Below are positions 8,773 through 17,636 of a DNA stretch of 64,000 bases, piece after piece. Each line of letters opens with the position of its first letter. Within the stretch, counting starts at the first letter, position 1. The translations under genes and the position numbers were made by a program. The notes beneath the pieces are model-generated. The model ran no database searches, was not told where the DNA came from, and saw nothing but the letters and a program-made list of their open reading frames with translations. This DNA is from Intestinibacillus massiliensis (lineage in GTDB: Bacteria; Bacillota; Clostridia; Oscillospirales; Butyricicoccaceae), in contig JAJUJC010000002.1 in assembly GCA_029267335.1 (NCBI GenBank), positions 62,001-126,000 of the forward strand, written 5' to 3'.

Positions 8773-8859
8773 TTTGTGTGTTTCCCCCTTTTCATATGTC
8801 CCATACTTGCGCGTACATATGGTATTCTAGCATATTTACAGGGGTTTCACAATGCAAAT

Positions 8860-9579
8860 TTACGTTTTTGTTTGGTTTTCCTGCGTCTTTTCCGCGCGGC
8901 GTGCCGCGATCATATCATGCAGACAGCCAAGCGCGTCCGACAGCGAACCGACCGCATCGATCAGCCCGCAGTCGACCGCGCGTTCCGCGCCCACAATTGT
9001 GCCCACGTCGCCCGACAGCTCGCCGGTCTCCATCATCAGACGCAGCACGCCATCCTTTGTGATGTGCGAATGCGTCGTGATAAACCGCACGATGCGGTCT
9101 TGGATGCGCTGAAAATATTCGTAGGTCTGCGGGACGGCGATGACCATGCCGGTCATGCGCACGGGATGGATGGTCATCGCGGCGGACGGCGCGATAAAGC
9201 TGCGCTTGGATGCGACCGCGAGCGGCACGCCGATCGAGTGGCCCCCACCGAGCACGAGCGACACCGTGGGCTTTTGCATGCCCGCGATCAGCTCCGCGAT
9301 CGCAAGCCCGGCTTCCACATCGCCGCCGACCGTGTTGAGCAGCACGAGCAGGCCCTCGATCTCCTCGTCCTCCTCGACCGCGGTGATCTGCGGGATGATG
9401 TGCTCATACTTGGTCGTTTTGGTCTGCGCGGGCAGCTCCATGTGCCCTTCGACCTGTCCGATGATCGTGATGCAGTGGATGACGCCGCGCGACGAGCGCG
9501 CTGTGATCGATCCGGTCTGCGTGACCACGTCCTGCGCCTCGTTTTCCTGCTTTTCGTCCTTATTTTCGGTATTTTCCAT
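8860..9579 (-). CDS. TepA/ClpP-class serine protease
   Basis: A 239-residue member of the ClpP/crotonase fold, closest in look to TepA (translocation-enhancing protein, YmfB) of Bacilli. Serine nucleophile S115 sits in GGGHSIGVPL, histidine H138 in MTIHPVR, and the oxyanion region in LLNTVGGDVEAGLAIAE. The N-terminus (1-25) is acidic and low complexity. TepA-like enzymes degrade signal peptides or assist protein export; that role is inferred here. It stands alone between the symporter and the etf operon. In many genomes tepA is next to ftsK/spoIIIE, which is not the case here. Confidence 0.85.
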   Translation of the reverse strand: MENTENKDEKQENEAQDVVTQTGSITARSSRGVIHCITIIGQVEGHMELPAQTKTTKYEHIIPQITAVEEDEEIEGLLVLLNTVGGDVEAGLAIAELIAGMQKPTVSLVLGGGHSIGVPLAVASKRSFIAPSAAMTIHPVRMTGMVIAVPQTYEYFQRIQDRIVRFITTHSHITKDGVLRLMMETGELSGDVGTIVGAERAVDCGLIDAVGSLSDALGCLHDMIAARRAEKTQENQTKT

Positions 9580-9734
9580 AAATCTGAGCCTCCCTATTCT
9601 CTCATTCTATACCGTCATTTTGCCCGTACTTTGCGGCTTTATGCCCGCAGAAATACCTAGCAAAACTTTCCATATACAACAGGTAAACATAGAATGCCGC
9701 AATACGGTACTTTTAAAAAGGACATTACAAAGAG

Positions 9735-9763
9735 TTATCCACATTTCCACAGGCTTTTCCACA
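9735..9763 (+). promoter_or_regulatory. distal DnaA-box cluster
   Basis: One perfect box TTATCCACA (9735-9743), an overlapping ATTTCCACA (9743-9751) and TTTTCCACA (9755-9763), all in one orientation, in the gap between the etf operon terminator and the TepA-like gene. It lies ~20 kb from dnaA, so it may be a DnaA-titration or regulatory site rather than origin core. Confidence 0.6.
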
Positions 9764-9794
9764 GGCACTGTGCACAACAAAAAAACGACAAAAA

Positions 9795-9824
9795 GAACCC
9801 CCATCCGCAAGCGGATGGGGGTTC
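9795..9824 (-). terminator. terminator of the bcd-etfBA operon
   Basis: A 14-bp perfect stem GAACCCCCATCCGC / GCGGATGGGGGTTC with a 2-base loop; on the minus strand it is followed by a T-rich tract. Confidence 0.92.
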
Positions 9825-9839
9825 GAAATCTTGGGAGAT

Positions 9840-10952
9840 TTACTTAGCGTTCTTTGCAGCGCGGATTGCGTCGATCATCATCGGAACGACCTTGAACAGG
9901 TCGCCGCAGATGCCGTAATCGGCAGCGTCGAAGATCGGAGCCGTGTCCGCCTTGTTGACGGCGATGATGCACTCAGAATCCTGCATGCCCGCCCGGTGCT
10001 GGATCGCGCCCGAGATACCCAGAGCGATGTACAGCTTCGGATGAACGGTCTTGCCGGTCTGACCGACCTGATGGTCAGCAGTCAGCCAGCCCGCGTCGGT
10101 TGCCGCACGAGAGCCGCCGATGACGGAGCCTTCGAACTCAGCAGCCAGCTCTTGTGCCAGTGCCAGACCCTTGTCGACATCCTTGGAGATGCCACGGCCG
10201 ACGGAAACGACGACTTCAGCACCGGTCAGGTCGACCAGTTCCTTTGCTTCCTTGACGATCTCAACGACCTTGGTCTGAAGATCTGCGTCAGACAGGCTGA
10301 CTGCCAGCTTCTCGACCTTAACAGCGTTTGCCTTTGCCTCGTCGTACTCGCCCTTCTTGAGAACGCCCGGACGGACAGTTGCCATCTGGGGACGGAAGCG
10401 CGGGCAGATGATCGTTGCCATCAGGTGACCGCCGAATGCCGGACGGGTCATCTTAAGGTTGCGGTCAGAGCGGTCGAGCGCCGCGAGCTGCTCTGCCGGC
10501 AGCGTGGAAGCGTCTGCCAGGAATGCAGCATACTTCTCGACATCAACGTCGAGGTGGGTGCAGTCTGCGGTCAGACCGGTGTGCAGACGAGCTGCGCAGC
10601 GCGGGCCGAGGTCGCGGCCGATGTTGGTAGCCGCGATCAGCATGATCTCCGGCTTCTTGTCCATAACGACGTCGCAAATGACCTTTGCGTATGCGTCGGT
10701 GGTGTAGGTAGCGAGCTTTGCGTCTTCGCACAGGAAGACCTTGTCCGCGCCGTAAGCGCCGAGCTCCTTCGCGATGCCCTCGACGTTGTCGCCGAGCAGC
10801 AGCGCGCACAGCTCCTCGCCCAGATCGTCCGCCAGCTTGCGGCCTTCGGAGATCAGTTCGAGAACGGTCGGCTGCAGCGTGCCCTGACGCTGCTCACAGA
10901 AAACCCAAACGCCGTGAAAATCAGCGAGGTTGGTGTTGTTAAAATCAGCCAT
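9840..10952 (-). CDS. etfA: electron transfer flavoprotein, alpha subunit
   Basis: A 370-residue EtfA. The C-terminal FAD domain shows GRGISKDVDKG, VIGGSRAATDAGW, QVGQTGKTVHPKLYIALGISG and HRAGMQDSECIIAVNKD-like motifs typical of the family. With EtfB it passes electrons between an acyl-CoA dehydrogenase and ferredoxin or a membrane acceptor; in butyrate-producing Clostridia the Bcd-EtfAB complex bifurcates electrons from NADH to crotonyl-CoA and ferredoxin. The start at MADFNNTN is supported by AAAGGAG 8 bases upstream. Last gene of the operon acyl-CoA dehydrogenase-etfB-etfA. Confidence 0.96.
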   Translation of the reverse strand: MADFNNTNLADFHGVWVFCEQRQGTLQPTVLELISEGRKLADDLGEELCALLLGDNVEGIAKELGAYGADKVFLCEDAKLATYTTDAYAKVICDVVMDKKPEIMLIAATNIGRDLGPRCAARLHTGLTADCTHLDVDVEKYAAFLADASTLPAEQLAALDRSDRNLKMTRPAFGGHLMATIICPRFRPQMATVRPGVLKKGEYDEAKANAVKVEKLAVSLSDADLQTKVVEIVKEAKELVDLTGAEVVVSVGRGISKDVDKGLALAQELAAEFEGSVIGGSRAATDAGWLTADHQVGQTGKTVHPKLYIALGISGAIQHRAGMQDSECIIAVNKADTAPIFDAADYGICGDLFKVVPMMIDAIRAAKNAK

Positions 10953-10972
10953 TGTTAGAATTCTCCTTTCAA

Positions 10973-11773
10973 TTAGATGATGTGCTTCTTCAGCAGCGCA
11001 GCAGCGAGGGTATCGCAAGTCGCCTTGTCAGCGCCCTCGAGCATAACGCCCTTGCCCTTCTGCGGGGGAGTGAAGGACTTGAAGATATTGGTGGGAGAAC
11101 CCTTCAGGCCGATGGTGTCCAGCTCGATGAGCGGATCGTCCTTGAGTGCTTCGTAGTCCAGAACCGTGATCTCCTGCTCGAACGCCCAGAAGATACCGCC
11201 GACGGACATGTAACGAGGCTCGCCCAGCTCCTTGATGCAGGTCAGCAGGCACGGGGTCTGGGTCTCGATGGTCATGTAGCCATCCTCGAGCATACGCTTA
11301 ACGGTGACCTTGGTGCCGTCGACTTCGATGTCGGCAGCGTAGGAGACCTGCGGGATGCCGAGCTTCTCAGCGATCTGAGAACCGACCTGCGCGGTGTCGC
11401 CGTCGATTGCCTGACGGCCGCACAGTACCATGTCGTCCTTCTCGATGCCGATCTTCTTGATGGCAGCCGCAAGGATCTGGGAGGTTGCAAAAGTATCGGA
11501 ACCGCCGAACTCACGCGCGGAAACCAGAACTGCCTCGTCAGCGCCCATTGCGAGCAGCTCACGCAGCATGTCTGCTGCCGGGGGGGGGCCCATGGTGATG
11601 ACAACGACCTTTGCGCCGAGGTTGTCCTTCAGGGTCAGTGCGGCTTCGACCGCGTTCTTGTCGTCGGGGTTGATGATCGTCGCCATAGAGGCGCGGTCCA
11701 GGGTACCGTTCGGGTTAACTGCGACCTTACCGGACGTATCAGGAACCTGCTTTACGCATACAAAAACCTTCAT
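10973..11773 (-). CDS. etfB: electron transfer flavoprotein, beta subunit
   Basis: A 266-residue EtfB beginning MKVFVCVKQVPDT, a near-invariant start of the family. VITMGPPPAADMLRELLAMGADEAVLVS and CGRQAIDGDTAQVG match the nucleotide-binding (AMP or second FAD) region. It forms the heterodimer with EtfA encoded 20 bp downstream. A run of eight G (plus strand, near 11581) encodes the PPP of the conserved motif. Codon use is tight and SD sites are strong, in line with high expression. Confidence 0.96.
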   Translation of the reverse strand: MKVFVCVKQVPDTSGKVAVNPNGTLDRASMATIINPDDKNAVEAALTLKDNLGAKVVVITMGPPPAADMLRELLAMGADEAVLVSAREFGGSDTFATSQILAAAIKKIGIEKDDMVLCGRQAIDGDTAQVGSQIAEKLGIPQVSYAADIEVDGTKVTVKRMLEDGYMTIETQTPCLLTCIKELGEPRYMSVGGIFWAFEQEITVLDYEALKDDPLIELDTIGLKGSPTNIFKSFTPPQKGKGVMLEGADKATCDTLAAALLKKHII

Positions 11774-11794
11774 GATGTAGTACTTCCTCCTCTA

Positions 11795-12940
11795 TTACTT
11801 TCTCAGCAGTGCGCCGGCGATGACGATTCTCTGAACCTGAGACGTGCCTTCGTAGATCTCGGTGATCTTCGCGTCACGCATCATGCGCTCCATCGGATAC
11901 TCGCGGATGTAGCCGTAGCCACCGTGCAGCTGTACGCACTGGGTGGTAACTTCCATCGCGACTTCGGAAGCATAGAGCTTCGCCATAGCGGCTTCCTTCG
12001 AGAACGGGAGGCCGACGTCATGATTGAATGCAGCGCGGCGGATGAGCAGACGAGCAGCGTCGATCTTGACGTCCATGTCCGCGACCATCCACTGGAGGCC
12101 CTGGAATTTATCAATGGTCTTGCCGAACTGGACGCGCTCCTTCATGTACTTGATCGCCTGATCCAGTGCGCCCTGTGCGATACCGAGTGCCTGAGACGCG
12201 ATGCCGATACGGCCGCCGTCCAGGGTGGTCATCGCGATTCTGAAGCCGCCGTTTTCCTTGCCCAGCAGACGATCCGCCGGCAGAAGCATATCCTCAAAGA
12301 TCAGCTCAGCGGTCTGAGAGCCGCGGATACCCATCTTGTGCTCGATCTTGCCGATCTTGAAGCCCGGGTCATTCTTGTCCACGATGAACGCGGAAATGCC
12401 CTTGTTGCCCGCAGCCTTGTTCGTCATCGCGAAGATGATGTAAGTGTCTGCACGGCCGCCGCCGGTGATGAACACCTTGGAGCCGTTGATGAGCCAGGAG
12501 CCGTCCGCCTGCTTCTCAGCAATGGTCTGCTGTGCAGCGGAGTCGGTGCCTGCGTTAGGCTCGGTCAGGCCGAAAGCGCCCAGCTTCTGACCGGAAACCA
12601 GCGGGCGGAGCCACTTTTCCTTCTGCTCCTCGGTGCCGTATGCGTAGATCGGCCAAGCGCCGAGCGTTGCATGAGAAGAGATGATGCAACCGGTGGTGCC
12701 GCAGAACTTCGAGCACTCCTCGATGACGATCGAATAGCAGATGTAGTCGCCGCCCGAGCCGCCGTACTGCTTCGGGAACTGAATGCCCATCATGCCGTAC
12801 TTCATCAGCTTCTGTACGGTTTCCTCCGGATAACGCTCCTCTGCGTCGATCTCCGCAGCGATCGGCTCAACCTCGTTGATGGCGAATTCGCGCGCCAGCT
12901 TCTGGACCATTGCCTGCTGCTTTGTAAGCCTAAAATCCAT
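11795..12940 (-). CDS. bcd: acyl-CoA dehydrogenase, probably butyryl-CoA dehydrogenase
   Basis: A 381-residue flavin dehydrogenase. FAD/substrate motifs are clear: AFGLTEPNAGTDSA, VFITGGGRADTYIIFAMT, and the C-terminal ITEIYEGTSQVQRIVIAGALL, where the Glu of YEGTSQ is at the position of the catalytic base in short-chain enzymes. Linked with etfB and etfA in one operon under a consensus promoter, it most likely reduces crotonyl-CoA to butyryl-CoA. Crotonase, thiolase and hydroxybutyryl-CoA dehydrogenase are not in this window, so the butyrate role is inferred from the trio; chain length is not proven. Confidence 0.9.
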   Translation of the reverse strand: MDFRLTKQQAMVQKLAREFAINEVEPIAAEIDAEERYPEETVQKLMKYGMMGIQFPKQYGGSGGDYICYSIVIEECSKFCGTTGCIISSHATLGAWPIYAYGTEEQKEKWLRPLVSGQKLGAFGLTEPNAGTDSAAQQTIAEKQADGSWLINGSKVFITGGGRADTYIIFAMTNKAAGNKGISAFIVDKNDPGFKIGKIEHKMGIRGSQTAELIFEDMLLPADRLLGKENGGFRIAMTTLDGGRIGIASQALGIAQGALDQAIKYMKERVQFGKTIDKFQGLQWMVADMDVKIDAARLLIRRAAFNHDVGLPFSKEAAMAKLYASEVAMEVTTQCVQLHGGYGYIREYPMERMMRDAKITEIYEGTSQVQRIVIAGALLRK

Positions 12941-13058
12941 GCCAGTAAACCTCCCAAAAAAATGTAGTCGTGTTTTTCAATACAGACGCCTGCGCCGCTT
13001 CGCGGCTGTCCAAGCGCCCAAAGCAACCACACATGCTGTATTTATGACACACCTTACC

Positions 13059-13105
13059 TAATAGCATGCCTATTACTATTATATACGGCGCGCGCCATTT
13101 GTCAA
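13059..13105 (-). promoter_or_regulatory. consensus promoter and overlapping inverted repeat of the bcd-etfBA operon
   Basis: Minus strand -35 TTGACA (13100-13105), 16-base spacer and -10 TATAAT (13078-13083): a perfect sigma-A promoter. An inverted repeat TAATAG-N5-CTATTA (13059-13075) begins 2 bases after the -10 and covers the expected transcription start, the usual place for a repressor operator. The 5' leader is ~130 bases. Confidence 0.8.
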
Positions 13106-13296
13106 TCAATTAACGAACGAAATTCACCCAAAAACACAACTAATTTTGCTAAAATCAACCCATGTTTTGGCTAACCGTTTTACCATACCATACAAATGCT
13201 ACAAAAAATACCCCGTTGTTTGCTATCATATGCAATGCTTTTGGAGACACTTTGGCACAGTTTGTATTTTATTCATTTTCTTACCCAAAAGAAAGA
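13106..13296. other. AT-rich intergenic stretch without recognised features
   Basis: Between the operon promoter and the nadE terminator (the whole gap is 12941-13342) the sequence turns AT-rich. I see no gene, RNA or clear motif in it. Confidence 0.5.
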
Positions 13297-13323
13297 GCGT
13301 GCATCTGCCAGGCAGGTGCACGC
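13297..13323 (-). terminator. intrinsic terminator of nadE
   Basis: Stem GCGTGCATCTGCC / GGCAGGTGCACGC around a single base, with T-rich sequence beyond it on the minus strand. Its core CTGCCAGGCAG is shared with the terminator at 17501. Confidence 0.75.
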
Positions 13324-13342
13324 ATCGTATCTTTTATACTTT

Positions 13343-15265
13343 TTACAAGAGTTCAAGCTCGTGCATCCACAGCGTCGCGCACGCGTCCGAGGGCATGCGC
13401 CAATCGCCGCGCGGCGACAGCGTGATCGTGCCGACCTTGGGGCCGTCAGGCAGGCACGAACGCTTGAACTGCTGGCTGAAAAAGCGGCGGGTAAACGTTG
13501 TTAGCCACTTGAGGATGGTCTCGTCGTCATACGCGCCCGCAAAGGCGCGCAGCGCCACGCGATACAGCTTGCGCGGGCCGTAGCCGAAGCGCAGCATATA
13601 ATACAGGAAGAAATCGTGCAGCTCGTACGGGCCGACCAGCTCCTCGGTGCACTGGCTGATCTCACCGTCCTTGGGCGGCAGCAGCTCGGGCGAGACCGGC
13701 GTGTCGAGCACGTCGCGCAGCACCTCGGACAGCTCCCCTGTCGTGCGCTCCGCCTCATACGCGACGAGGAAGCGCACGAGCGTCTTGGGGATGGAGGCAT
13801 TGACGCCGTACATCGACATATGGTCGCCGTTGTAGGTCGCCCAGCCGAGCGCCAGCTCGGACAGATCGCCCGTGCCGACCACCAGACCGCCGTGCTTGTT
13901 CGCGAGGTTCATGAGCACCATGGTGCGCATACGCGCCTGCCCGTTTTCAAAGGTGACGGTCAACTCGTCCTTGGACTGCCCGATGTCGGCAAAGTGCTGA
14001 TCGACCGCTGCCTTGATGTCGACCGTCTGGAGCGTCACGCCGTACGCGTCCGCGAGCTTTTCCGCGTTGCCGCGCGTGCGCGCAGTCGTGCCGAAGCACG
14101 GCATGGTGACCGCAAGAATGTCCTCATGCTTTCTGCCGAGCAGGTCAAACGCATGCACGAGCACGATGAGCGCGAGCGTGGAATCCAGTCCACCCGACAG
14201 CCCGACGACCGCGGTCTTGGCGTTCGTGTGCGCAAGCCGCGTCGCGAGTCCGGTCGCCTGCAAGGTCAAAATCTCCTCGCAGCGCTCGATCAGCTTGGTG
14301 TGATCGGCGGGGACAAAGGGCGTGCGTGGGAACACGCGGTGCGCAAGGTCGCTCTCCTTGGGCGCAAGTGTAAATGCGACGCGTTCCCCGCCCTCGGCCA
14401 GTTCAAAGGTGTTCATGCGCTGCCGCTCGTGCAACAATCGCTGCAAATCGAGGTCGGCATACACGATGCCGCTCTCGAATCGACGGCTCTCCGCGAGCAG
14501 CGCGCCGTTTTCCGCGATCAGATCGTGCCCCGCGAACACGAGATCCTGTGTCGACTCCCCGAAGCCCGCATCCGCATAGACATAGCCGCATAGCAGCCGT
14601 CCGGACTGCTGCCGCACGAGATCGCGGCGATACGCCGCCTTGCCGATGATCTCATCGGACGCCGACAGGTTGACGACGAGCGTCGCGCCGCGCTGCGCAT
14701 GCACCGTCGAGGGCGGCGCAGGCACCCATAGATCCTCGCAGATCTCCACGCCGAGCGTGAGCTCCGGAATGGTCTCGCAGCAAAACAGCAGTTCGGGCGA
14801 CAGCGGCACGTCGACCACGATCGACCGGCTGCCGCGCAGCGTCACACTGCGCAGCGGCATGTCCTGACCGGACACAAAATGCCGCTGCTCATAGAATTCG
14901 GAATAATTCGGCAGATGCTGCTTGGGCACAAGCCCGAGCACCTCGCCGCCGCACAGCACTGCCGCGCAGTTGTACAGCTTGCCGTGGCTGCGCACGGGCA
15001 GACCAACGACCACGGCTGCCTCAAGCGACACGGTGGCGCGGCGCACATGATCGAGCGCGTCGACCGCGCCCGCGAGCAGCGTTTCCTGTAAAAACAGATC
15101 GCCGCAGGTGTAGCCCGTCAGGCACAGCTCGGGGAACACCACCACCGATGCACCGTGCGCCGCGGCATCCTGCGCCTGCTCTACGATGCGCGCGGCGTTA
15201 TAGCCGCAGTCCGCGACGTGCAGCGCGGGCGTCGCCGCCGCGACCTTGATAAATCCGTCCTTCAT
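13343..15265 (-). CDS. nadE: glutamine-dependent NAD(+) synthetase
   Basis: A 640-residue two-domain enzyme. The N-terminal nitrilase-like glutaminase has the triad glutamate in VVFPELCLTGYTC, lysine in VPKQHLPNYSEFYEQR and cysteine in GVEICEDLWVP. The C-terminal synthetase has the PP-loop GLSGGLDSTLAL and the NLSD/TYNGDHMSMYG segment. It amidates nicotinic acid adenine dinucleotide with glutamine as nitrogen donor. The start MKDGFIKVAAATP is preceded by AGGAGGTT at 7 bases; earlier in-frame codons lack an SD. Divergent from asnB, another glutamine-using enzyme. Confidence 0.95.
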   Translation of the reverse strand: MKDGFIKVAAATPALHVADCGYNAARIVEQAQDAAAHGASVVVFPELCLTGYTCGDLFLQETLLAGAVDALDHVRRATVSLEAAVVVGLPVRSHGKLYNCAAVLCGGEVLGLVPKQHLPNYSEFYEQRHFVSGQDMPLRSVTLRGSRSIVVDVPLSPELLFCCETIPELTLGVEICEDLWVPAPPSTVHAQRGATLVVNLSASDEIIGKAAYRRDLVRQQSGRLLCGYVYADAGFGESTQDLVFAGHDLIAENGALLAESRRFESGIVYADLDLQRLLHERQRMNTFELAEGGERVAFTLAPKESDLAHRVFPRTPFVPADHTKLIERCEEILTLQATGLATRLAHTNAKTAVVGLSGGLDSTLALIVLVHAFDLLGRKHEDILAVTMPCFGTTARTRGNAEKLADAYGVTLQTVDIKAAVDQHFADIGQSKDELTVTFENGQARMRTMVLMNLANKHGGLVVGTGDLSELALGWATYNGDHMSMYGVNASIPKTLVRFLVAYEAERTTGELSEVLRDVLDTPVSPELLPPKDGEISQCTEELVGPYELHDFFLYYMLRFGYGPRKLYRVALRAFAGAYDDETILKWLTTFTRRFFSQQFKRSCLPDGPKVGTITLSPRGDWRMPSDACATLWMHELELL

Positions 15266-15310
15266 AGCGGAGAACCTCCTAACATCTCCCCACCTACAGG
15301 GGATATATGA

Positions 15311-15318
15311 GTAGTATA
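15311..15318 (-). promoter_or_regulatory. extended -10 element of nadE
   Basis: On the minus strand TGG-TATACT, with -10 at 15313-15318, ~48 bases before the nadE start. No convincing -35 is seen. Confidence 0.45.
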
Positions 15319-15438
15319 CCACAAACGCACGAAAAAGTAAGCGTCCGGCGTGAAGAAGTCTGTCCGCGGGATATTCTTTCCCGCTCGCGCATAAAATAAC
15401 CCGAACGAGATGGTTTTACTACTTAGGAGGGCTTTTTT

Positions 15439-17268
15439 ATGTGCGGCATTGCGGGTTTTGTGGATTATGAGGAGGATGTGCGCGAACAGCGCACCGTCGC
15501 GGATGCGATGGCACGCGTGCTCACGCCGCGCGGGCCGGATGCGGGCGGACAGTGGTGCGACGAGGCCGCGATGCTCGTGCACCGACGTCTGATCGTGGTC
15601 GATCCAGCAGGCGGCGCACAGCCCATGTGCTCGCCGGATGGCAATGTCATTTTAATCTATAATGGTGAGTTATACAATACCGAGGACATCCGCCGCGAAT
15701 TGTACACGCTCGGGCACCGTTTTATCGGCACGTCGGACACCGAGGTGCTGCTGCATGCGTTTCTCGCGTGGGGCACGGACTGCCTGCCGCGGCTCAACGG
15801 CATCTATGCCTTTGCGGTGTGGGATGTACGCGCGCGTACGCTCACGCTTGTGCGTGACCGATTGGGCGTCAAGCCGCTGTTTTACACCCGCACGCCGGAC
15901 GGCATCGTATTCGGCTCGGAGCTCAAAGCGCTGCTGCGCCATCCCGCAGTCGCGCCGCGCATCACGCAGGACGGTCTGCGCTCGCTGCTGCTGCTCGGGC
16001 CGGCGCGCACGCCGGGCGACGGCATCTTCCGCAATGTACGCGAGCTGCTGCCCGCGCATTATGCGGTCCTCACGCCCGACGGCTTTACCGAGCGCCCCTA
16101 CTGGACGCTCGAAGCGCGCGAGCATCCGGACAACGAGGCGCAGACGATCGAGCACACGCGCTGGCTCGTCGAGGACGCGGCGCGGCGGCAGCTTGTGTCC
16201 GATGTGCCGCTATGCACCTTCCTGTCGGGCGGGCTGGACTCGTCCATCCTGTCCATGCTCGCGGCGCGCGAGTACGCGCAAACCGGCAAGGGGCCGCTGC
16301 ACACCTGGTCGGTCGATTATCAGGACAACGACAAGTATTTCACCCAGAGCGCGTTCCAGCCCAATCCCGACAGCGAATTCATTCAAACCATGGTCGACGC
16401 GATCGGCTCGGCGCATCATGAGGTCGTGCTCGACAACGCCGCGCTGTGCGCCGCGCTGCTGCCCGCGACCGACGCGCGCGACCTGCCCGGCATGGCGGAT
16501 GTGGATTCCTCGCTGCTGCTGTTCTGCGCGCAGGTCAAAAAGCAGTTTACGGTCTGCCAGTCCGGTGAGTGCGCCGATGAGCTGTTCGGCGGCTATCCGT
16601 GGTATCACCGCGAGGATATTTTGTTCGACGACACGTTCCCGTGGTCGCGCTCGGTCGGGCTGCGGCTCAGCCTGCTGCGCGAGGGCGTGGTCACGGATGC
16701 GGAGGAATACGTCCGCACCCGCTACCGCGCGACCTGCGACGCGGCATCCAAACTGGACAGCGACTCCCCCAAGGACGCGCGTATGCGCGAGATGTTCCTG
16801 CTCAATTTGCAATGGTTCATGGCAACGCTGCTCGACCGCAAGGATCGTATGTCGATGTATTCCGGTCTCGAGGTGCGCGTGCCCTTCTGCGACCACCGCA
16901 TCGTGGAATATGCGTACAACATGCCGTGGGCACTCAAGAGCCTGCACGGACGCGAAAAGGGCATCCTGCGCGAAGCCTTCGCGGACGCGCTGCCCGCCGT
17001 CATCGTGGAGCGCAAGAAATCGCCCTATCCCAAGACCTTCTCCCCGCTCTATACCGACCTGACCGCAAGCTATGTGCGCCAGATCCTGCGCGACGAGCAC
17101 TCCGTTGCAGCATCGCTGTTCGATCACACCGCACTCGAGGCGCTCATGGAACAGCCCGATGCGCTCGCTGAGCCGTGGTACGGACAGCTCATGCGCGGCC
17201 CGCAAATTTTCGCCTATCTCATCCAACTCGACCGTTGGTTCAAAAAATATCGCGTCGAACTGGTCTAA
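15439..17268 (+). CDS. asnB: asparagine synthase (glutamine-hydrolysing)
   Basis: A 609-residue class II glutamine amidotransferase. Cys2 (MCGIAGFVD) is the glutaminase nucleophile after Met removal; IYNGELYN and SDTEVLLHAF complete that domain. The synthetase domain carries the PP-loop FLSGGLDSSILS and later GECADELFGGYPWY and LEVRVPFCDHR. It makes asparagine from aspartate, ATP and glutamine. AGGAGGGC stands 9 bases before the ATG. AsnB of this length fits housekeeping asparagine synthesis; no peptidoglycan or lantibiotic genes nearby suggest another role. Confidence 0.95.
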   Translation: MCGIAGFVDYEEDVREQRTVADAMARVLTPRGPDAGGQWCDEAAMLVHRRLIVVDPAGGAQPMCSPDGNVILIYNGELYNTEDIRRELYTLGHRFIGTSDTEVLLHAFLAWGTDCLPRLNGIYAFAVWDVRARTLTLVRDRLGVKPLFYTRTPDGIVFGSELKALLRHPAVAPRITQDGLRSLLLLGPARTPGDGIFRNVRELLPAHYAVLTPDGFTERPYWTLEAREHPDNEAQTIEHTRWLVEDAARRQLVSDVPLCTFLSGGLDSSILSMLAAREYAQTGKGPLHTWSVDYQDNDKYFTQSAFQPNPDSEFIQTMVDAIGSAHHEVVLDNAALCAALLPATDARDLPGMADVDSSLLLFCAQVKKQFTVCQSGECADELFGGYPWYHREDILFDDTFPWSRSVGLRLSLLREGVVTDAEEYVRTRYRATCDAASKLDSDSPKDARMREMFLLNLQWFMATLLDRKDRMSMYSGLEVRVPFCDHRIVEYAYNMPWALKSLHGREKGILREAFADALPAVIVERKKSPYPKTFSPLYTDLTASYVRQILRDEHSVAASLFDHTALEALMEQPDALAEPWYGQLMRGPQIFAYLIQLDRWFKKYRVELV

Positions 17269-17335
17269 ATCACACCAAAAACGCCCCTTGCTTCCGTTTT
17301 CTTCAGACTTTGTCAGCAAATCGTAACCGATTCTT

Positions 17336-17529
17336 TAGAAAGTATTAAGATTTTTATGTTATTCTAACAACAACCAGCAAATAAACCATTCACTCCGGCA
17401 CGGCGATCTTTTCTAACGATGTCTCCGCAGACGGCACAAGCGGCACCGCCCTCAGGCTTAATATAGCACACATCCTCCACTAACAGGGATATGGGTTTGG
17501 AAGGCACACCTGCCAGGCAGGTGTGCCTT
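17336..17529 (+). ncRNA. possible short non-coding transcript
   Basis: After the asnB stop there is a promoter-like pair TAGAAA (17336-17341), 18 bases, then extended -10 TGT-TATTCT (17360-17365). From the predicted start near 17372 about 155 bases run to a strong hairpin at 17501-17529 with no reading frame carrying an SD. The hairpin is followed by TTCTGCGTGTTTTCC, a poor T tract. The region could equally be the asnB 3' UTR. No known RNA family is recognised. Confidence 0.3.
17501..17529 (+). terminator. intrinsic terminator-like hairpin after asnB
   Basis: A 14-bp perfect stem AAGGCACACCTGCC / GGCAGGTGTGCCTT around one base. A second, T-tailed hairpin follows 22 bases later. Confidence 0.7.
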
Positions 17530-17550
17530 CTGCGTGTTTTCCGGGTAAAG

Positions 17551-17582
17551 AAAAGGCAGTCACATTTTGTGACTGCCTTTTT
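17551..17582. terminator. bidirectional terminator between asnB and serS
   Basis: Stem AAAGGCAGTCAC / GTGACTGCCTTT with a short ATTTT loop, A-flanked on one side and T-flanked on the other. It can end both asnB transcription and the parA-parB-serS transcript. Confidence 0.85.
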
Positions 17583-17590
17583 GCCTAAAA

Positions 17591-17636
17591 TCCTCGTCCC
17601 GCGCGGCGCGCGACATTGCCCGCACCGGCGAGGTGC
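17591..17636 (+). repeat. dispersed repeat, middle module (copy R2)
   Basis: CCTCGTCCCGCGCGGCGCGC followed by GACATTGCCCGCACCGGCGAGG resembles the middle module of the copies at 39355 and 61391. It abuts the serS stop codon. Confidence 0.5.

Noticed and set aside
9795-9830. Possible tRNA 3' half because of GGGGGTTCGAAATC
   Set aside because: The sequence is one arm of a perfect 14-bp terminator stem; no acceptor or anticodon arm can be drawn.
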